The notes under the pieces were generated by a model. It saw nothing but the letters and a program-made list of their open reading frames with translations, was not told the origin of the DNA and made no database searches. From Paenibacillus sp. DMB20 (lineage in GTDB: Bacteria; Bacillota; Bacilli; Paenibacillales; Paenibacillaceae), in assembly GCF_000987955.1 (NCBI RefSeq), contig NZ_LAZU01000022.1, forward strand, positions 62,001 to 126,000: a stretch of DNA of 64,000 nt. Direction: 5' to 3'. Positions 27,340 to 36,732 of this stretch are shown one piece after another. Positions within the stretch are counted from its first letter, which is position 1. Each line of letters opens with the position of its first letter. A program made the position numbers and the translations under genes.

Positions 27340-27750
27340 ATGGAAAAACCACAGAGCTTGGTCGTTGTATCCGCTCCAACCAAAGCTGGGGAAGAATTTA
27401 TTCTTCAGCTCATTAGAAACGATATCCCGTTTGCCGCGATCGCGAACAACCGGGCGGAACGGGAGCGTCTATGCCGAATCGGCGCCAAGCATATCATCAT
27501 GCTCGACACCGCGGATGAACAGACCTGGATCATTCCGGAGTTTTCGGTCAGCAAGGTGTTCCTGTTCGAAAGCAGCCTGAACCTGTGCTGCCGTTACTTG
27601 CGGATATGCCGTACCTGGACCTCGGATCCGATTTATGTCGTCACCCATTCGAGCAATCCCAGACTGATCTATAAAGGACTCGGTGCAACCTTCGTGCTTC
27701 ACACGAACAACAACAACGTTTCCTTTTTACTATCGTCTCTTGTCGGCTAG
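27340..27750 (+). CDS. Unrecognised kdp-operon leader protein (136 aa)
   Basis: ATG at 27340 follows AGGAGGAG. The soluble 136-residue protein has alternating beta-alpha character (SLVVVSAPTKAGEEFILQLI, then PFAAIANNRAERERLCRIGA, then SDPIYVVTHSSNPRLIYKGLGA). This suggests a small Rossmann-like or TrkA-N-like fold, but it lacks a GxGxxG loop. It has no membrane helix. It is the first gene after the two c-di-AMP riboswitches and is followed 34 bases later by a small membrane protein and kdpF. I know no assigned function; a role in potassium sensing or Kdp control is inference from position. Confidence 0.65.
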   Translation: MEKPQSLVVVSAPTKAGEEFILQLIRNDIPFAAIANNRAERERLCRIGAKHIIMLDTADEQTWIIPEFSVSKVFLFESSLNLCCRYLRICRTWTSDPIYVVTHSSNPRLIYKGLGATFVLHTNNNNVSFLLSSLVG

Positions 27751-27784
27751 GCCGAAAAGCACATCAATCCAAGGAGGAATTCCC

Positions 27785-27895
27785 ATGCAAGACCTGTACA
27801 TGGTGCTCATTCTCGGAGGAACCTACGCCCTGTTCACCTTGTTCTTATCCTGGTGCGGACGCGTGGTCCACGAACCGGAGGCTGATCATCGATGA
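27785..27895 (+). CDS. Small membrane protein upstream of kdpF (36 aa)
   Basis: ATG at 27785 follows AAGGAGG. It has one membrane helix (LYMVLILGGTYALFTLFLSW) and a charged tail ending HEPEADHR. The stop overlaps the start of kdpF (ATGA). Short proteins of similar size and layout precede kdpF in other kdp operons; their role is unclear. Confidence 0.7.
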   Translation: MQDLYMVLILGGTYALFTLFLSWCGRVVHEPEADHR

Positions 27896-27969
27896 TTATT
27901 ATCATGGCCTTTATGATCTTTATTTTTCTGTATTTGATCTACGCGCTGATTCACCCGGAAAAATTCTAG
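27892..27969 (+). CDS. kdpF: K+-transporting ATPase small subunit KdpF
   Basis: A 25-residue single-helix peptide (MIIIMAFMIFIFLYLIYALI then HPEKF). The C-terminal HPEKF is the usual KdpF ending. It stabilises the KdpABC complex in other bacteria. It overlaps the preceding small gene by four bases and precedes kdpA by 29. Confidence 0.85.
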   Translation: MIIIMAFMIFIFLYLIYALIHPEKF

Positions 27970-27998
27970 GGTGTCATTGAAGGAGGAAGTCATCAATC

Positions 27999-29678
27999 AT
28001 GGGCATTTTGCAAATTGCCATCGTCATTCTGGTTCTGGTGCTGCTCGTTAAGCCCCTGGGGACCTATTTATACCACGTGTTCGGAAATGAAAAGAACCGT
28101 ACCGACCGGTGGTTTGGCTGGGCTGAAAAGCCGATCTTCCGGCTGATCGGGCTTAAGGATCGCAAAGGCATGACCTGGAAAGGGTATGCGCTCAGCTTTG
28201 TGATCACGAACATCGTACTGGTTGCCGCGGGTTACCTGATCCTGCGGCTGCAAAAGGTTTTGCCGTTTAACCCGAACGGCATTGATAATATGGAACCGAC
28301 TCTGTCATTCAATACGATCATCAGCTTCATGACCAATACCAACCTTCAGCATTACAGCGGGGAGTCGGGGCTTTCCTACTTCTCGCAAATGGCGGTCATC
28401 ACTATGATGATGTTTACCTCGGCCGCAACCGGCCTGTGCGTGGCGATCGCGTTTATCCGGGCGATTACCAGCCGGGGAACGACGATCGGAAACTTTTTTG
28501 AGGATTTCGTCAAAGCGCATACCCGGGTGCTCATCCCGCTCGCTTTTATCGTGGCCTTGGCGCTGGTCGCCCTAAATGTTCCGCAGACGCTGAAACCAAC
28601 GATCCAGGTCACGACGATGGAAGGCGCCGAACAGCAAATTTCCGTCGGTCCGGTGGCGGCTTTGGAATCGATCAAGCACCTCGGCACGAACGGGGGCGGA
28701 CATTTTGGCGTAAACTCCTCGCACCCGTTCGAGAATCCGCGTCCACTGACCAACGTCATCGAAATATTATCGATGTGGTGCATTGCGGCAGCCTTGCCTT
28801 ACACTTTCGGTTTGTTTGCCAAGAACCGCAAACAGGGCTGGATTATTTTCTCCGCCATGCTCGTTCTGTTTATCGCATTTCTATCGCTGGTGTATGTATC
28901 GGAGTCTAATGGCAATCCGCAGATGAACCGGCTGGGGATCGATGCCTCCCAAGGCAGCATGGAGGGCAAGGAGGTCCGGTTCGGTATCGCGCAGTCTGCC
29001 CTGTTCACCACGGTCACGACAGCGGCGACGACCGGGTCCGTCAACAACATGCACGACACCTTGACTCCGCTTGGCGGCATTACCCCGCTGGCCCTGATGA
29101 TGCTGAACTCCGTGTTCGGCGGGAAAGGCGTGGGCCTGATGAATATGCTCATGTACGCCATTCTGGCGGTATTCCTGGCGGGGCTGATGGTCGGCAGAAC
29201 TCCTGAATTTCTGGGACGGAAAATCGAAGCGCGCGAGATGAAGCTGATTGCGATCGCCATCCTGGCGCATCCTTTCATCATTCTGGCGCCGACCGCCCTG
29301 GCTTTAATGACCGATGCCGGTCAAGCCGGAATCACCAACGCGGGCTTCCACGGGATTTCCCAGGTGCTCTATGAATATACTTCCTCGGCCGCGAACAACG
29401 GCTCCGGCTTTGAAGGACTTGCGGACAACTCGCCGTTCTGGAACATTTCGACCGGGCTTGTCATGCTCTTCGGCCGTTATATATCGATGATCGTGCTTCT
29501 GGCGGTAGGCGGTTCGCTGCTGCGAAAGCAGTGGGTCCCCGAAACGCTCGGCACCTTCCGCACGGATAACAAGCTGTTCGCCATGATCCTGATCGCGGTA
29601 GTCCTCATTATCGGCGCGCTTACGTTCCTGCCCGTCATCGTGCTAGGTCCGATCGCCGAATATTTAACGATCCGTTAA
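27999..29678 (+). CDS. kdpA: K+-transporting ATPase subunit A
   Basis: Potassium-channel-like subunit of the KdpFABC pump, 559 residues and about ten membrane helices. The selectivity-filter-like repeats include NTNLQHYSGE near residue 110, LGTNGGGHFGVNSSHPFENP near 228, TTAATTGSVNN near 345 and SSAANNGSGFEGL near 465. GGAGGA precedes the ATG. It is intact. Confidence 0.97.
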   Translation: MGILQIAIVILVLVLLVKPLGTYLYHVFGNEKNRTDRWFGWAEKPIFRLIGLKDRKGMTWKGYALSFVITNIVLVAAGYLILRLQKVLPFNPNGIDNMEPTLSFNTIISFMTNTNLQHYSGESGLSYFSQMAVITMMMFTSAATGLCVAIAFIRAITSRGTTIGNFFEDFVKAHTRVLIPLAFIVALALVALNVPQTLKPTIQVTTMEGAEQQISVGPVAALESIKHLGTNGGGHFGVNSSHPFENPRPLTNVIEILSMWCIAAALPYTFGLFAKNRKQGWIIFSAMLVLFIAFLSLVYVSESNGNPQMNRLGIDASQGSMEGKEVRFGIAQSALFTTVTTAATTGSVNNMHDTLTPLGGITPLALMMLNSVFGGKGVGLMNMLMYAILAVFLAGLMVGRTPEFLGRKIEAREMKLIAIAILAHPFIILAPTALALMTDAGQAGITNAGFHGISQVLYEYTSSAANNGSGFEGLADNSPFWNISTGLVMLFGRYISMIVLLAVGGSLLRKQWVPETLGTFRTDNKLFAMILIAVVLIIGALTFLPVIVLGPIAEYLTIR

Positions 29679-29686
29679 TAGAGGTT

Positions 29687-29837
29687 GTTCAAAAAGTCGA
29701 CTTTTGATCACGAGGCAAATCAAGAAGCTGACTCGACATCGAATCTTGAATTCAGCCGGAATTTCCGATGCTCGCATAGGTTTGCCTACGCTTCGCTTCG
29801 AAAATTCCTGGCTTCATCCAACCTTCACTTTTTGAAC
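29687..29837. repeat. 151-bp interspersed element with 11-bp terminal inverted repeats
   Basis: It is bounded by GTTCAAAAAGT (29687-29697) and ACTTTTTGAAC (29827-29837). Inside are AAAAGTCGACTTTT, a pair AGGCAAA/TTTGCCT and a further imperfect hairpin. Related copies lie at 53112-53230 and, eroded, at 14967-15122. It encodes nothing and sits between kdpA and kdpB inside the operon. Confidence 0.75.
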
Positions 29838-29867
29838 ACGCACTAATAGAAAAGGTGGATTATCTCA

Positions 29868-31901
29868 ATGAAGAACAATCGTAAAACAAGTTTATCAGGG
29901 GACATGGTCCGCCAAGCGCTGAAGGACAGCTTTATCAAGCTGAACCCCGTAACCATGATGAAAAATCCGGTCATGTTTGTCGTAGAGGTCGGCACCTTTA
30001 TCGTCCTGCTCATGACTCTCTTTCCAGGCTACTTCGGCACGGAAAACAGCATTGGCTTTAACGTGACCGTATTTCTGATTTTGCTGTTTACCGTTTTGTT
30101 TGCCAATTTCGCGGAAGCTCTGGCAGAGGGTCGCGGCAAAGCGCAGGCCGATTCCCTGAAGCAATCCAAAAAAGAAATCGCCGCGAACAAAGTTTTGGAA
30201 GGCGGCGGCATCAAGCGCATCCCTTCCACCGATTTACGCAAAGGGGATATCGTCGTCGTCACGCAGGGCGAAATGATTCCCGGCGACGGCGAGGTCGTTG
30301 CCGGCCTTGCGTCCGTCGACGAATCGGCGATTACCGGGGAATCCGCGCCGGTCATTAAAGAAGCCGGAGGCGACTTCAGCTCCGTCACCGGCGGAACCCG
30401 AGTGGTCAGCGATACGATCAAGGTCCGGATCACCAGCGATCCGGGCGAATCGTTTATCGACCGGATGATCTCCCTGGTCGAAGGCGCATCCCGTCAGAAA
30501 ACGCCGAACGAGATCGCGCTGAACACCCTGTTGACCGTGCTGACGCTCATCTTCCTGATCGTGGTCGTCACCCTTGCGCCCATCGCCAAATACCTTGGCA
30601 TCGAGCTTTCCGTTCCGGTGCTTATCTCGCTCCTCGTCTGCCTCATTCCAACGACCATCGGCGGCCTGTTGTCCGCCATCGGGATTGCGGGCATGGACCG
30701 GGTGACGCAATTCAACGTGCTGGCCATGTCGGGCAAGGCGGTTGAAGCCGCCGGCGACATCAACACGATGATTCTCGATAAAACGGGAACGATCACGTTC
30801 GGCAACCGGATGGCCAGCCGGTTCATTCCGGTCGGATCGCACCAGGTCGGGGACGTTGCCGAGTGGGCCGCGGTCAGCTCGGTACTGGACGAAACGCCGG
30901 AAGGCCGCTCGGTGCTCGAGCTCATGAAAAAAGAAGATCTCAAATTTAACGAACACCTTGCAAACGGCGCTGAATTTGTCGAGTTCAAGGCCGAAACCCG
31001 GATGAGCGGCATGGATTTAAATGACGGCCGAAGAGTCCGCAAAGGCGCCGTCGACGCCGTGAAGTCCTGGGTGCAGTCCCAGGGAGGCACTATTCCGTCC
31101 GACCTGACCGCCAAAAGCGATGCGATCGCTACCGAAGGCGGAACGCCGTTGGCCGTTGCGGTAGACCATGTCATTTATGGACTGATCTACCTGAAAGATA
31201 CCGTAAAGCCTGGGATGAAAGAACGTTTCGACCAGCTGCGCAAAATGGGCATCAAAACGATCATGTGTACGGGCGACAACCCGCTTACCGCGGCGACCAT
31301 AGCCCGCGAAGCCGGCGTCGATGATTTCATCGCCGAAAGCAAGCCGGAGGACAAAATCGCCGTCATCCGCAGGGAGCAGGCCGAAGGCAAGCTGGTCGCC
31401 ATGACCGGCGACGGCACGAACGACGCGCCCGCGCTCGCTCAGGCCGATGTCGGGCTGGCGATGAACAGCGGAACGACCGCCGCGAAGGAAGCCGCCAACA
31501 TGGTCGATCTGGATTCCGACCCGTCGAAAATCATTGAAGTGGTGGCGATCGGAAAGCAGCTGCTGATGACCCGCGGCGCGCTGACGACGTTCAGTATCGC
31601 GAACGATGTGGCGAAATATTTTGCCATCATTCCGGCCATGTTTACCGCGGCGATTCCAAGCATGAACGCGTTGAATGTCATGGGGCTGGGTTCCCCCGCG
31701 TCGGCGATTCTGTCGGCGCTGATCTTTAACGCCGTCATTATCCCGCTGCTGATCCCGCTTGCCATGAAAGGCGTAGCCTATAAGCCGATGAGTTCCACCA
31801 AGCTGCTCCAGCGCAACATTTTCATTTATGGCTTGGGCGGCGTTATCGTTCCGTTTATCGGAATCAAGCTGATCGATATGTTTGTCCAGCTGTGGATGTG
31901 A
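29868..31901 (+). CDS. kdpB: K+-transporting ATPase ATP-binding subunit B
   Basis: P-type ATPase subunit of 677 residues. It shows ITGESAPV near residue 155, the phosphorylation motif [11 protein letters not shown] near 305, [16 protein letters not shown] near 467 and [19 protein letters not shown] near 510. It is intact. It is separated from kdpA by 189 bases that hold the interspersed element. Confidence 0.97.
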   Translation: MKNNRKTSLSGDMVRQALKDSFIKLNPVTMMKNPVMFVVEVGTFIVLLMTLFPGYFGTENSIGFNVTVFLILLFTVLFANFAEALAEGRGKAQADSLKQSKKEIAANKVLEGGGIKRIPSTDLRKGDIVVVTQGEMIPGDGEVVAGLASVDESAITGESAPVIKEAGGDFSSVTGGTRVVSDTIKVRITSDPGESFIDRMISLVEGASRQKTPNEIALNTLLTVLTLIFLIVVVTLAPIAKYLGIELSVPVLISLLVCLIPTTIGGLLSAIGIAGMDRVTQFNVLAMSGKAVEAAGDINTMILDKTGTITFGNRMASRFIPVGSHQVGDVAEWAAVSSVLDETPEGRSVLELMKKEDLKFNEHLANGAEFVEFKAETRMSGMDLNDGRRVRKGAVDAVKSWVQSQGGTIPSDLTAKSDAIATEGGTPLAVAVDHVIYGLIYLKDTVKPGMKERFDQLRKMGIKTIMCTGDNPLTAATIAREAGVDDFIAESKPEDKIAVIRREQAEGKLVAMTGDGTNDAPALAQADVGLAMNSGTTAAKEAANMVDLDSDPSKIIEVVAIGKQLLMTRGALTTFSIANDVAKYFAIIPAMFTAAIPSMNALNVMGLGSPASAILSALIFNAVIIPLLIPLAMKGVAYKPMSSTKLLQRNIFIYGLGGVIVPFIGIKLIDMFVQLWM

Positions 31902-31972
31902 CGGCAATTAAACCTTAGAGATAGAGAATAAGAGATATTTTTTGAAGACAGATATGGAAAGGATCGAAAAGG

Positions 31973-32579
31973 ATGAATAACACGGAGCAAAAAAAAAGGA
32001 GACGCGGCACGCTTTTCGTTTAGCATTGCGCTGCGAGCAAGTCTGGTATTTATCGTCCTGTGCGGAATGGTATACCCCCTTGTCACGACTGGGGCGGCAC
32101 AGCTGCTTATGCCGGATCAGGCGAACGGCAGCCTGCTGAAGGACGGCTCGGGAAAGGTCGTCGGCTCGGAGCTCATCGGCCAGAATTTTAAAGACCCGAA
32201 ATTTTTTCAAGGAAGGGTATCGAGTATCGACAACAATGGAGCAGGCTCCGGAAGCAATAACTATGCTCCCTCCAACCCGGACTTGATCGAAAGAACCAAG
32301 ACTTCCATCGAGGCTTGGAAGCAAAATAATCCCGACGTGCCGGTCAGCGAGGTTCCGATTGATCTTGTAACGAACTCCGGTTCCGGGCTGGATCCGCACA
32401 TTTCACCTAAATCTGCCGAGGTCCAGATTCCAAGAATCAGCAAGCTCACCGGCATATCCGAAAACGATCTCCAAAAGTTGGTTGATGAACATGTCGAAGG
32501 ACGCGATCTGGGCGTGTTCGGGGAACCCCGCGTCAATGTGCTCAAATTGAACCTTGCCCTAAGCGAATTGCTCAAGTGA
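31973..32579 (+). CDS. kdpC: K+-transporting ATPase subunit C, one frameshift
   Basis: About 201 residues after repair. ATG at 31973 opens [20 protein letters not shown], then one membrane helix ([20 protein letters not shown]) and an extracellular domain. [24 protein letters not shown] and [15 protein letters not shown] are typical of KdpC. An extra A in A9 at 31989-31997 separates the N-terminus from the rest; without repair the gene appears to start at the internal helix. Confidence 0.93.
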
Positions 32580-32755
32580 GTATTTCGCAGCATACTGATG
32601 CAGTAAAGGACTTCGTCGTCCATAGGCGGCCGGCTCTCTCCTTTTTGGAGGGGCCCGGCTTTTGCCCTTTATTTTGCGGGTTTCAAAATTAGGTCTACAG
32701 CAGGCATGATAGAAATTATTTTTTTAGAATTAGCTGTAAGGAGTGTGATGAGCCC

Positions 32756-35092
32756 ATGCACCAGTTCAGAAGGAAATCGCCCGAGGAAATCCTGCTCTCC
32801 ATCTCAAAGCTTCATCAGGGTCGGCTTAAGGTTTATATCGGGGCCGTCAGCGGCTCCGGCAAAACGTATCATATGCTGCGCGAAGGGCAGACCTTGAAGC
32901 AGCAGGGGATTGATGTGGTCATCTGTGCGGTGTCCACCATGCAGCGACCGGAAACCGTGGAGCAGATCGGCGATCTGGAACGGGTGCCCAGCATCCACTG
33001 GTACAAGGACGGCGAGGAGCGAAAAGACCTGAATCTCGACCTGCTTCTGAAGCGCAATCCCGAAGTCGTGCTGGTTGATGGTCTCGCGCATAGAAACCGC
33101 AGCGGCGCGCTGCACCGGACCCGGCTGGAAGATATACAATGCCTGCTCGGCCACGGCATCAGCGTCATTACCACGGTCAATGTCTATGAGCTGGAGGACG
33201 TGCAGGAGATCGCAAGCCGCCTGACCGGCATCCGTGCCGTCGAAACGGTTCCGCCCGATACGCTGGAGCTGGCTGACGAGGTCGTGCTGATCGACGTCAC
33301 GCCGGAAACGATGCTTCTTCGCGCGGCTGACGGATTATCCGGAAACGGCAGGGATGTGTTCAAACACGGCAATCTGGCGGTATTGCGCGAGCTGACCCTG
33401 CGCCTTGTCGCCGAAGGGGTAAACGACTCCCTGGAAAGATACCGCAAGGAACTGGGGCTTCTCGGACCCTCCGGGGCGGATGAGCGCATATTGGTATCTA
33501 CCCAGTACCACTGGAACGGCTCCATCTACATGCGTCGCGGACAGCAAATCGCGAAGAGGCTGAACGGCGACCTGCTCGTCGTTACGTTTGTGAGCCCGAA
33601 TAAGGAGCTGGGCAAGGAACAGGCTGCATTCCGCCGCTCCATGCGGAAACTGGCGGAGCGGATCGGAGCCAAATTCGACGAGCTGCCATTAAGCTCCCGC
33701 AAAAAGCTCGCAGATGTGCTGATGGCCTACGCGCTTGAGCATCATGTGACCCGAATCGTTCTCGGCCACTCCAAGCAGACAAGATGGCAGGAGCTGCGGC
33801 AGGGCTCCATCATCCACGATCTGATCCGAAAAACGAGGGGCATCGATATTTTTGTCGTGGCGGACCGTGCCGAGCTGGAAGGCGAGCGCATCCTTCCGGC
33901 GCGGATCAATCCTCCCCCGGGACCTTCGGAGCCGTTCCACCGGCTGAATTCCCAGGAGCTGGACCACAAAATCGAACAGCTCAAGCGTGGCCGCTTTAAG
34001 GTATACATCGGCGCCGCTCCCGGCGTCGGCAAAACCTACACGATGCTGCGGGAAGGCAACGACCTGTTGAAAAAAGGACTCCACGTGCTAACAGGCCTGC
34101 TAGAAACCCATGGCCGTAAAGATACGTTGACACAAGTGGGAGAGCTCGAGGTCCTCCCCCGAAAAGTGATCGACTACCGGGGAACACGGCTGGAAGAGAT
34201 GGACACGGAGGAAATTATCCGACGGAATCCCGATGTTGTGCTGGTGGATGAACTGGCGCATACGAACATGCCCGGCAGCAGGCATAAGAAAAGATACGAG
34301 GATGTGCTGGACATTCTTGGGGCGGGCATTTCGGTGATCACCACGGTCAATGTTCAGCATCTGGAGAGCCTGAACGACGCCGTCGAGCAGATCACCGGGG
34401 TCCGCGTCAGGGAAACCGTCCCCGACCAAATTCTTCGGCTTGCGGACGAAGTCCAGCTGATCGATGTGACCCCCGAGTCCCTGCGGCAGCGGATGAAAGA
34501 CGGGAAAATATACGCCATGGACAAAGTGCCCCAAGCGTTAAGCCATTTTTTCAAGACGGGCAACCTGATCGCGTTGCGGGAACTGGCGCTGCGGGAAATC
34601 GCGGATGATGTGGACGAAAGACTGGAATCCTGGGAACGGAGCAGTTCCCTAAGGGGGCCGTGGCGTCGGCAGGAGGTGATTTACGTATGCGTAAGCGCCG
34701 ATTGTCAGGGGGAACGCCTCATCCGCCGCGGATTCCGGATTGCCCACCGATTGAAAGCCACCTGGTACGTTACGTATTTTCAGGAGGCCCCTATGCCTCC
34801 GTCCCGTGAACGGTCTGATAAGCTGAACTCGCTTCGGGCCTTGACGGAACGCCTTGGGGGGACGTTTGATGACTTGGGAAGCTCCCGTTCCAAGGACATC
34901 CCCTCCCTTCTCATCTCCAAAGCGGACGAAATTCAAGCCACCCAGTTCATTATGGGCCAGTCCCGATCTTCGGCCGGCTGGAATCCCTTGCGCAATGGAC
35001 GCATCGTCAAAGACTTGATCCGCAAGGCCCGCCATATGGATGTGCTTATCGTTGCCGACTACGAGCCGGGTAATAAGAAAAAAATCCCCTGA
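32756..35092 (+). CDS. Tandem KdpD sensor-module protein without histidine kinase domain
   Basis: 778 residues built of two copies of KdpD-N domain plus universal-stress-protein (USP) domain. Copy 1: KdpD at about 8-225, with Walker A GAVSGSGKT and a changed Walker B VVLVDGLAHRN; USP at about 235-370. Copy 2: KdpD at about 395-615, with GAAPGVGKT and intact VVLVDELAHTNMPGSRHKKR; USP at about 630-770. There are no membrane helices, no DUF4118 and no HisKA or HATPase. KdpE is also absent here. USP domains of KdpD bind c-di-AMP in Staphylococcus, so a potassium or c-di-AMP sensor is plausible. It follows kdpC by 176 bases. Confidence 0.88.
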   Translation: MHQFRRKSPEEILLSISKLHQGRLKVYIGAVSGSGKTYHMLREGQTLKQQGIDVVICAVSTMQRPETVEQIGDLERVPSIHWYKDGEERKDLNLDLLLKRNPEVVLVDGLAHRNRSGALHRTRLEDIQCLLGHGISVITTVNVYELEDVQEIASRLTGIRAVETVPPDTLELADEVVLIDVTPETMLLRAADGLSGNGRDVFKHGNLAVLRELTLRLVAEGVNDSLERYRKELGLLGPSGADERILVSTQYHWNGSIYMRRGQQIAKRLNGDLLVVTFVSPNKELGKEQAAFRRSMRKLAERIGAKFDELPLSSRKKLADVLMAYALEHHVTRIVLGHSKQTRWQELRQGSIIHDLIRKTRGIDIFVVADRAELEGERILPARINPPPGPSEPFHRLNSQELDHKIEQLKRGRFKVYIGAAPGVGKTYTMLREGNDLLKKGLHVLTGLLETHGRKDTLTQVGELEVLPRKVIDYRGTRLEEMDTEEIIRRNPDVVLVDELAHTNMPGSRHKKRYEDVLDILGAGISVITTVNVQHLESLNDAVEQITGVRVRETVPDQILRLADEVQLIDVTPESLRQRMKDGKIYAMDKVPQALSHFFKTGNLIALRELALREIADDVDERLESWERSSSLRGPWRRQEVIYVCVSADCQGERLIRRGFRIAHRLKATWYVTYFQEAPMPPSRERSDKLNSLRALTERLGGTFDDLGSSRSKDIPSLLISKADEIQATQFIMGQSRSSAGWNPLRNGRIVKDLIRKARHMDVLIVADYEPGNKKKIP

Positions 35093-35121
35093 TTCCTTGT
35101 TTGGGAACCGGGGGATTTTCC
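35078..35121. terminator. Bidirectional terminator between the KdpD-like and LOG genes
   Basis: AAAATCCCC (35081-35089) pairs with GGGGATTTT (35111-35119). A T-tract follows on both strands, stronger on the minus. It overlaps the end of the KdpD-like coding sequence. Confidence 0.7.
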
Positions 35122-35146
35122 TATGCCTGGAGATAAGCGTTTCGGA

Positions 35147-35729
35147 TTATGTCTGATCCTCGGTAATATAAGTTTTCACGGAAGGCGGGGCATAAGTATT
35201 GAACCGGTCAAGGAGATCTCCCGGATCGGTGCCGACAAGCGCCATGGAACGGTATTTATCCTGCAAAAACTGCTGCTCGTTCATATGGTCGAAAAAGGAA
35301 ACGAGCAGATCATAATAGCCGTTCACGTTCAGGATGCCGCAAGGCTTCTGATGAAGTCCCAACTGGGCCCAGGTGAAGATTTCGAAAAATTCCTCAAGCG
35401 TTCCGGGACCTCCGGGCAGCGCGATAAAGCCGTCAGCCAGATCGGACATTTTTCGTTTTTCTTTCATGCATGGAGTCCACGATGATCAGTTCCGACAAAC
35501 CGCGATGCGAAATTTCCCGGTCCTCCAGCATTTTGGGAATGACGCCGATCACCTGCCCTCCCTCTTCCAGTACGGCATCCGCTACGGTCCCCATTATGCC
35601 GACGCTGGCTCCTCCATATACGAGGGTGATTCCCCGCTTGGCCAGCTCTTTTCCCAATCGCACGGCCTCTTCTTTGTACGCCGGGGACGCCCCGTTGCTC
35701 GAGCCGCAAAATACAGCAATTCTTTTCAT
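35147..35729 (-). CDS. LOG-family protein (cytokinin riboside 5'-monophosphate phosphoribohydrolase type), one frameshift
   Basis: Nucleotide-binding hydrolase of about 193 residues that probably cleaves AMP-like nucleotides to base and ribose 5-phosphate. AVFCGSSNGASP lies near residue 5, YGGASVGIMGTVADAV near 40 and the LOG signature LPGGPGTLEEFFEIFTW near 110. An extra T in T5 at 35456-35460 (A5 in the gene) breaks SMHERK from RKMSDLADGFIAL. It is isolated from its neighbours. Confidence 0.9.
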
Positions 35730-35914
35730 TAGTAAGCCTCCATTCCCATTCCGCTTCTATTTATCTACAGGTTTATTATAGCAAAAACCTCAAATGATGT
35801 ACTCCCAAGAACATACTGCGTTGTAAGGGCATTAAAGCTGATAACGAAAACTTTTTTTTGTCCATCTTTTGTTATACTTTTACGAAAAGAAATGAGTATA
35901 GGGGTTGAAAATCA

Positions 35915-36643
35915 ATGTTAATCGGTCATATCCAGGAAATTGTCCGCCATCCCGTGAAATCTTTCCGCGGAGAAAGCGTGCAGGAAACCAGAATCATGGA
36001 ATATGGTTTGTACGGGGACCGCAGCCACGCTTTTTTGGATGAAACCCGAAAGGGCAAGTTTTTAACCATAACGCAATTCCCTGACATGGTCCGGTATCAG
36101 GCAAGATTTGCAGGGGAAGAGTCCATGGAGAAATATCCCAAAGTCGAAATCATAACACCTGAAGGCAAGGTAACTGAATGGGGAGATGAAGAACTGACGA
36201 AAGAAATGGAAAACAAATCGAAACGCAGCGTCTCCCTTGTTTCGTATTCCCCTTCAAACGTGCCTTTAGGGGCCATTGAGGAAGAACACATTCAACTGGT
36301 AACGGATGCTTCAGTGGATGAAATGAAAGAAATATGGGGAAGAACAGAACTTGATTATCGGCGTTTTCGCCCTAATTTACTGATCTCGTTAGAGAAAAAG
36401 ATCCCTTTTATTGAAGAAGGATGGTTCGGTAAACGCATACGAATAGGAAATGACGTGGTAATTGAGCTAAAAAGGCATTGCGAAAGATGCATGATTATTA
36501 CGATCGATCCTGAACATGCGGAGCGAGACGCGACTTTGCTTAAAACGGTTGTCAAAGAAAGAAACAATCATTTCGGCGTTTATGCTTCGGTCATCTCAAC
36601 GGGTAAAATCCATGTCGGTGACGAAGTCCTGCTTCTTGAATAA
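35915..36643 (+). CDS. MOSC domain-containing protein
   Basis: 242 residues with an N-terminal MOSC_N beta-barrel (HPVKSFRGESVQETRI, GLYGDRSHAFLD) and a MOSC domain (RRFRPNLLISLE, ELKRHCERCMIITIDPE, with the conserved Cys). The family handles sulfur or molybdenum-cofactor ligands, as in YiiM and mARC; the substrate here is unknown. It is visibly more A/T-rich than its neighbours, which may mark later acquisition. Confidence 0.88.
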   Translation: MLIGHIQEIVRHPVKSFRGESVQETRIMEYGLYGDRSHAFLDETRKGKFLTITQFPDMVRYQARFAGEESMEKYPKVEIITPEGKVTEWGDEELTKEMENKSKRSVSLVSYSPSNVPLGAIEEEHIQLVTDASVDEMKEIWGRTELDYRRFRPNLLISLEKKIPFIEEGWFGKRIRIGNDVVIELKRHCERCMIITIDPEHAERDATLLKTVVKERNNHFGVYASVISTGKIHVGDEVLLLE

Positions 36644-36678
36644 AAAGAAGGGGCCTGGATTGAACAAGAGAAGCAAAC

Positions 36679-36712
36679 AAAAGGGATTTCGAGATTCGAA
36701 ATCCCTTTTCGT
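36679..36712. terminator. Terminator between the convergent MOSC and SDR genes
   Basis: AAGGGATTTCGA / TTCGAAATCCCTT stem with a TTTTC tract on the plus strand and A-rich upstream, so it can serve both directions. Confidence 0.8.
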
Positions 36713-36732
36713 CGTTTGTAAATTAAGTTGAC

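Noticed and set aside
32756..35092. Canonical KdpD sensor kinase
   Set aside because: No membrane helices, HisKA or HATPase motifs occur in 778 residues; two N-terminal modules fill the whole length.
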